Below, one piece after another: positions 58,384 to 64,000 of a stretch of DNA of 64,000 nucleotides. The stretch covers positions 813,167,069 through 813,231,068 of the forward strand of contig NC_081414.1 of the NCBI RefSeq assembly GCF_030272615.1, read 5' to 3'. Numbering within the stretch: position 1 is the stretch's first letter; each line of letters opens with the position of its first letter. Source of the stretch: Cryptomeria japonica. Its lineage: Eukaryota; Streptophyta; Pinopsida; Cupressales; Cupressaceae. A program made the position numbers and the translations under genes. Below the pieces are notes generated by a model. That model made no database searches. It was given only the letters and a program-made list of their open reading frames with translations, and was not told the DNA's origin.

Positions 58384-59383
58384 TGAAGAAATACTATACT
58401 TGAGCAGTCTAAATGCACGGACAAAGTGAAAAAATACAAAAAAAATCAAAAACAACAAGAAAAAGGTGCAATAAAAACAAATGGTGAAAACCTAACAATA
58501 GGCGTTACTTGTGAGAGAATAGCTCCTCTACCTATCTTTACTCATATCTTTTATCAAAAGTCCCTGGCCATCACCCAGCACTTTATCAAAACATCATTAT
58601 CTCGGACATACTTAGCATAGTCAATGTCCTTGACTTATTTGACTATCAGTTTGTCATATCCCACCATGGTTTGGTAATCATTGTACATATCCACATCAAT
58701 AGGTTAATCTAGATAGGGACAACATTCATCTAAATTCCATTGCATCAGCCAAACAAGAATCACAGCATGACCAGAACATCATGTCAAGCAAAACTCCAGC
58801 AGCCAAGAAAATAAATATCCAATTAATAACTTCAAAACACATGATGGATGATTTTCTGAAGTATAATTTGTTTGCATCTTGCTTGAAGTTTCGAATTTTT
58901 TTGCACTTAAACTTTTTGACTTATTGGATCTTTGAAAATTTTCTCAATGATGCATCGAGCTAGAGAAAGTGGCCGCGGGGTCTGATATTTTTTTGGTTTT
59001 CTGTCTGTGAGGCAATCATTTATACTATACAAAGACTTGTCTCAAGACGTGATTCAAAACATATCACTGAAGACATTGTTCCAATTTGTGCATACAAATG
59101 GTTAAATCTTGTCTGTTTATACGCAAGCAACACTGAGGTCATCTTGGTTCAATTATACCTCAACGCTTGTGCCATCTTGCAATATCAAAATCCATGTAAA
59201 TTTTTCTCAGGTTATTATGGTTCAAGTATACCATTATGCTTGTATAAATTTTCAACATATCAATAGCTCAATGATGATAAACCCAAAGAAAGCAAAAAAC
59301 ATGTGACTATTCGGGAATGACAAACGACAGAATGAGGTTGATCAGTTAGTTGCATATCATACAAAATTTGTATTTAGTCACAA
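58384..59383. other. Region between integrase and antisense PMD gene, element C
   Basis: No open frame with family features. It should contain 3' untranslated sequence of both the sense pol and the antisense gene. Confidence 0.45.
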
Positions 59384-59512
59384 CATATCATTATCATACA
59401 TCTCATTTTCAAGATACATCTCATAGCATATCATTATCATACATCTCATTTTCAAGATACATCTCACAGCATATCATTATCATACATCTCATTTTCAAGA
59501 TACATCTCATCT
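59384..59512 (+). repeat. 43-bp tandem repeat, three copies
   Basis: CATATCATTATCATACATCT with CATTTTCAAGATACATCTCA repeats at 59384, 59427 and 59470 (period 43), nearly identical copies. Confidence 0.9.
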
Positions 59513-59770
59513 CACAAATCATATCATTACATCATGCATCATCCAATCATATCCATCAAATATCAAATCACACGCATTTATCTAAGCATTGCATCATCAT
59601 CATAGAACCATCACATTAATATATAAAACATCATCCATAAAAACACATCACATGTGGATCAAAGAAATCGGTGTCATATATATATCTCAAAAATGGTCAA
59701 GTATACAAAATGATGTCATGTCTACCCAAAATACAACACAATGATCAAAATACAATGGAGACAAGGTCTC

Positions 59771-61787
59771 TCAGGTATGACTATCTCTTGAGGATGATGG
59801 TCTCCCAGCAAATGTCCCAGCACCTAGATCTCTGGGTGGATCATGTCGAGGCGGCCCTGTCACACCTCTGCTCTCTATCCCCGAAGGAGTCTTCCTAGAT
59901 CGACTGGATCTCACTGCAGCATAGCTATGAGCTCTATGATCTCTAGGAACTACCTCCTCATACAGACACCGGTAGTACTCAGTCTCCTTGGCTGCATACT
60001 GCATCTCTCTCAATGTGTCTCTCATCAAACCACCAGCTTCCACTCTCCCCAGACTATCTGCTCAAGCCTCTGCTCGACCTAAGTGCTCCAACATTGTATC
60101 CTGCTCTACAGTAATCTGTGTAATCTGGCGTTGTTGTGCCAATACCTATGTCTGAAGCTGTTGCACTGACAACTATAAGGATCTAATCTGTGCATCCTCT
60201 CGATGGGTGGGTATCCGAATCTGGAGTGGTACCTATGTCATGGTACCTCCTGTCCATGTCCCTATCCTTGGCACCGGTGGGGGTAACACATCTGATCTCC
60301 TCCTCTGGGTAGGCTGCCTAAACTCATCCATCCCACCCACAACTTCTATAACCTCACCTTCTCATCCAACTCCACCAGCTTCAATCACCAAACCTCCCCT
60401 CCATCTCTCATCAACTACTCGCCTCACTACTCTGTCTCCTCGTATCCCTCTATCTCCTCCTCTATCTCCTCTCCTCCCACCATCTCCTCCTCTATCTCCT
60501 CTCCTCCCTCTATCTCCTCTCCCTACCTGCCTCCCCTCCCATCTCCCCCGTCATCCCCTCCACCATCCCCAAATCCCTCTTCAATCTCCTCTCCCTCCTC
60601 TCTCCATCTCCCTAGCCTCTCAGGCTACTCATCCTCATCATCATCAAAAGCAAGAATCATCTCTATTGGATCAAATATCTGGGCTACATCATGAGCCATG
60701 AAGAGCACTACAACCTCCTTTGTCATCCCCGCATCTACGACCCTGTAGACATAGTCCCATATCTGGCCATCCAAATGCATGTACTCCTCCACCACCACAA
60801 CACTGTCAATAATCGGACCCCACTCCAGCACATACTGCCTTTGACGAGCATATAAGCATGTTCTTTGTGGTATACCCTACTATCGCCCATACTATTGCAG
60901 AACTCGGCTGTGCAGGAACCTCTCAATCACAAAAGTCATCTACCCTATCAAGAATCGTGACATGTATACATAGGGCATCTCTAGCCCATCCTCATCCCAC
61001 ACCTCACACTCGATATATGGTCTCCAAATAACTGTATCAATATCACCTAGCACCCTCCTCCAATGCTCTAGCTTGCCCACCTTACGCTTGACAATTATCC
61101 CTGTGTATCCATATGCATAGGCACGACCAACTAGCCTATCTCAATCTGCAAGTGGCCTCACTGCGGGAATGTTCTCTTAGGCTCACACCTGTAATAATGT
61201 GACCCTGGCTGATAAGTCGTTGTAGCCTAAGTACAACACCTGATGCAAATCTCTATACAAATGGGCCAACATGCAGGACCCCCATGCAAATCGGCGACCC
61301 TGTGTCACCATATCCTCTAGAATAAATCCCCATCCAACTGCCAGTCCCTTCAACCTATGGTCGGGACACAAGAAGCCACCTACAAAACCAACCAATATTG
61401 ATGGTAGTGGGGCATAATCAAAATCTATGAACTCCTGCCAAGGGATCTCATACCCACAAATCATATCATCATGAAAAATCTGGCGAAGCGCCTCTGTCCC
61501 ACCCTCCTCTGTTTGCTCATAAGGCAATAGTGCCCCTACCACAGGAATCCATAGAATCCGATAACAGTCCTCTCGAGTGACTATAATCTCACTCGTAGCC
61601 AAGTGAAAAGTGTTGGTGTCACTATGCCACCTCTTTGCCAATGTTGTCAGTAAACCTCGGTTAATGATATACCAAGGCATGTCCAACAAAGAGGACAACC
61701 CACATTTCTCAATAATATCTCTATCTACCTGTGTCAATCATGGAATCAAAGAACATGGCCTCAAAAAAATCTCTCATGACTGAAGAA
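59771..61787 (-). pseudogene. Antisense PMD gene of gypsy element C
   Basis: The longest open part (61737-61183) has the PMD order: LTTLAKRWHSDTNTFHLATS, REDCYRILWIPVVG, LAVGWGFILEDMVTQG, FAWGSCMLAHLYRDLHQVLY and NDLSARVTLLQV. Stops then interrupt, but a second open part (about 60926-60625) continues with EWGPIIDSVVVVEEYMHLDG and ends in an Asp/Glu run. A low-complexity stretch follows (about 60600-60360), then a conserved C-terminus (ETEYYRCLYEEVVPRDHRAH) to the stop at 59771. The N-terminal limit is uncertain. It lies opposite to gag-pol and would need its own promoter, perhaps in or near the 3' LTR. Function unproven; PMD proteins are nuclear. Confidence 0.75.
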
Positions 61788-61829
61788 CCCCAAGCCGCTC
61801 CTGTCGCAAGCAAAACATGTACAAATATC

Positions 61830-62345
61830 AGTTCCCATATCAAAATCAGAAATTCCATATCAACTTGAAACAAATCCAAATCAAATCAAGTTTGATATCC
61901 AGCATCATATCCATATCAAAATCAAAATTCCATATCAACTTGAAACAAATCCAAATCAAATCAAGTTTCATATCCAACATTATATCCATATCGAAGTCAA
62001 AATTCCATATCAACTTGAAACAAATCCAAATCAAATCAAGTTTTATATCAAGCATCATATACATATCGAAATCAAAAATTCCATATCAAACTTGAAACAA
62101 AACCATATCAAATCAAGTATCATATCCAACATCATATCCATATCGAAGTCAAAATTCCATATCAACTTGAAACAAATCCATATCAAATCAAGTTTCATAT
62201 CAGAAATCGAACCCATATTGAAATCAAAAATTCCATATCAACTTGAAACAAATCCAAATCAAATCGAGTTTCATATAAAAATTCCAACCCATATCAAGAT
62301 CAAAAATGCATATCAACTTGAAACAAATCCAAATCAAGTTTTATC
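61830..62345 (+). repeat. 75-76-bp tandem repeat, about 6.6 copies
   Basis: CCATATCAACTTGAAACAAA recurs at 61855, 61930, 62005, 62081, 62157 and 62233, with a last copy near 62308. A 75-bp period is 25 codons, so frames stay open on both strands. Confidence 0.92.
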
Positions 62346-62695
62346 TATCAGCTCCATATTGCGCAATCAACTCAAATTCATCATGAGAAATCAAACTCCA
62401 TATCATAAAAACCATAGCAAAACTCATATCGGACATCATATTCACAACAAAAAAAAATCAAAGATCTAAAACAACAAACAAATCAAGATCATCATTCAAA
62501 AACTCATCTTGGAAGTTCAACAAAGACAAAATCCAAATTTATCAAAACCAAACACACATCATCACAGTAGACACACGGATTGGTTACCACACCCATCCAG
62601 GAGCACTCAGCAGACACCTATTCACCCCAACCTATCTCCCTTCTAAATTTACCTCAAAACATCATATTTTCCTCCTAAATCATTGCATTTTCTGC
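62346..62695. other. Unassigned spacer in the 3' region of element C
   Basis: AT-rich, Ca-rich text without open frames or repeats recognised. Confidence 0.4.
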
Positions 62696-63040
62696 CTACA
62701 TGCTAAGACACATTCTCTATGCGCTAAGCTGCTACCTTTGCGCTAGCTAAATTTAGCTACGCACTACAGAATTTACCCTACGTGCTAGATTGGCCCTATA
62801 CGCTATCCTGTTCCACCCATGCGCCACCATCTTTTCCCTATGTGTTAGGTCTACTCTATGCGCTACCCTTTTCCCTCTATGTGCTATCCTATTAGCCATA
62901 TGTGCTAACCTACCCCTATATGCTAGCCTAAACCCGTAACACACTACCCGACATCCCCTCGACGCTACCCTAATTCATTACCCCTATGCGCTAAAGGTTT
63001 TATCGTATGCACTATGAAATTGACCCTATGCGCTAACATG
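62696..63040 (-). repeat. TAGCGCAT array 3, inverted, upstream of antisense PMD gene
   Basis: ATGCGCTA, the reverse complement of the leader octamer, is exact at 62719, 62858, 62986 and 63028, with about ten variants (ATGTGCTA, TTGCGCTA, ACGCACTA, ATATGCTA). Spacing is about 15-40 bp. Confidence 0.82.
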
Positions 63041-63474
63041 TGAAAATTCGATACAAAAAATCAAAAAATGTGCTTAAAATTGACCAAACAAAAAGCAAAA
63101 AGGGCAAAATTTAGATGACTTGCAGGTGGACCATACGTGGCAGGCCTCTGGTATCGACGAATGCGCTTGAATCTGTGCGAAGCATAGGGAACCGGTATTT
63201 TGTCACTCTCCAAATGTCACTATCTCCAAAAGTCAACAAGCACAAATGATATAAATAAAATCACTTTTCACCTTTTAATAGGGTAAAAGTAAATTAGGGT
63301 TGGTAATAGGGGCATGTTTTTTTCTCGTGTTCTCGCTTATAACCCTAGAAAACATCATTATTGGGAGATGAATCAATCAACGTGCATTAAACACAGACGA
63401 AATTTTAAAATGCGATTAAATCTATAACAATTATAAATAGCACCTAAATTTTCAATTTTTTTGATTCATCTCCC

Positions 63475-63484
63475 GAGGGGGCAT
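63475..63484 (+). other. Second G-rich tract upstream of the PPT, element C
   Basis: GAGGGGGCAT, 115 bp before the PPT, identical to the tract at 1582 in element A. Confidence 0.45.
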
Positions 63485-63589
63485 TATCAATATAATTTAT
63501 CAAATCAAGGGCACGACATCGATATCACATCAAATTTTGATGACGCATCAATTTCTCTGAATCAACATGTGCACACACGTCACTTCAAA

Positions 63590-63600
63590 GAGGGGCAAAA
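63590..63600 (+). other. Polypurine tract of element C
   Basis: GAGGGGCAAAA directly before the 3' LTR start; identical to the tract of element A. Confidence 0.88.
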
Positions 63601-64000
63601 TGTAGACGTATAAAAATGACCACTTTCCTAAATGAATATTTAATGTTCATTTTATTCTCATTCCTCTATTTAGTTAATCTAATTTAATTAAATCATCCAC
63701 ATTCTTCTATTTGATTAAATAAATTATTCTATTTATTTATTTAAATTCACCTAAGCCTTTAATATCATTTCATTTAATAAATCATTTTATTTAATTAAAT
63801 CCCTTCTCTCTCCTTTTAATTAAATTTACATTTAATTAAATTATTCACTTCAAATAAATAAATCTAATTTATTTGTTCCCCCACTTGCATTTATTTTGTT
63901 GAAATAAAGCAATTTATTTTAATTAAAATTATCCTCCATCCACTTGCATTATCCTACTTCTCCCACTTGCCTCCTAACCCTCTTTCTAGATTCTTCTAGA
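63601..64000 (+). repeat. 3' LTR of element C, cut by the window end
   Basis: Starts TGTAGACGTATAAAAATG and aligns with 46377 onward with roughly ten differences over about 398 bases, several of them one-base gaps. Confidence 0.92.

Larger units (their letters stand above)
46377..64000 (+). mobile_element. Gypsy (Tat-lineage) element C with antisense PMD gene; 3' LTR cut by window
   Basis: Order: 5' LTR, PBS, 3-kb leader, gag, protease, G-patch, RT, RNase H, second RNase H, integrase, antisense PMD gene, repeats, PPT, 3' LTR. Two RNase H domains and an extra antisense gene fit the Tat lineage. At least 17.6 kb long. It appears to have inserted 38 bp into the 3' LTR of B. The two LTRs show roughly ten differences over about 398 aligned bases, so the insertion is not recent. 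The coding region is riddled with nonsense codons. Confidence 0.88.

Noticed and set aside
60207..60701. Long Pro/Leu/Ser-rich open frame on +
   Set aside because: It is the reverse of the low-complexity region of the antisense PMD gene; composition alone keeps it open.

Overview
The window is repeat-dominated plant nuclear DNA. Its TE types (Tat-lineage Ty3/gypsy elements with antisense plant mobile domain genes, Ty1/copia elements with long LTRs, nested insertions, solo LTRs, satellites) suggest a large seed-plant genome, most plausibly a conifer or other gymnosperm; I cannot name the species. No intact host gene, rRNA, tRNA or CRISPR array was seen. Nearly every long reading frame belongs to a decayed mobile element.

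Layout. 1-3221: 3' end of gypsy element A (antisense PMD gene, polypurine tract, 3' LTR), inserted inside a copia reverse transcriptase. 3243-6747: a non-autonomous LTR chain (three LTRs, two internals) inserted 21 bp further into the same copia gene. 6748-9119: rest of that copia (RT, RNase H, 3' LTR), carrying a 1,057-bp solo LTR with a GAATA target duplication. 9120-20925: an unusual block bounded by related hairpins, with a multi-exon gene relic on +, a 110-bp repeat, a 359-bp satellite, a multi-exon DDE-transposase-like relic on -, and a 2.1-kb purine-rich minisatellite. 21060-21241: a perfect 90-bp inverted repeat. 22200-23130: gypsy integrase relic. 23150-39887: copia elements on -, made of a truncated tandem copy sharing an LTR with a second copy, itself split by a third copia with GCACT target duplications. 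39888-43569: unassigned DNA and an LTR-like promoter segment. 43570-46376: gypsy element B (antisense PMD gene, PPT, first 38 bp of its LTR). 46377-64000: gypsy element C, nearly complete, its 3' LTR running off the window.

How the parts work together. Element C has 5' LTR, PBS, a 3-kb leader, gag, protease, a G-patch segment, RT, two RNase H domains, integrase, then a long 3' region with an antisense PMD gene. A and B show the same 3' arrangement, so the antisense gene is a fixed part of the family. In C the octamer TAGCGCAT is repeated in the sense leader and, inverted, upstream of the antisense gene, so both transcripts would carry it in the same orientation in their leaders. C is inactive: its coding region holds roughly 25-30 in-frame nonsense codons but only about two frame changes, mostly explained by C-to-T change.

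The strongest candidates for something undescribed are the hairpin-bounded two-gene block, the mirrored octamer arrays of element C, and the perfect 182-bp palindrome.
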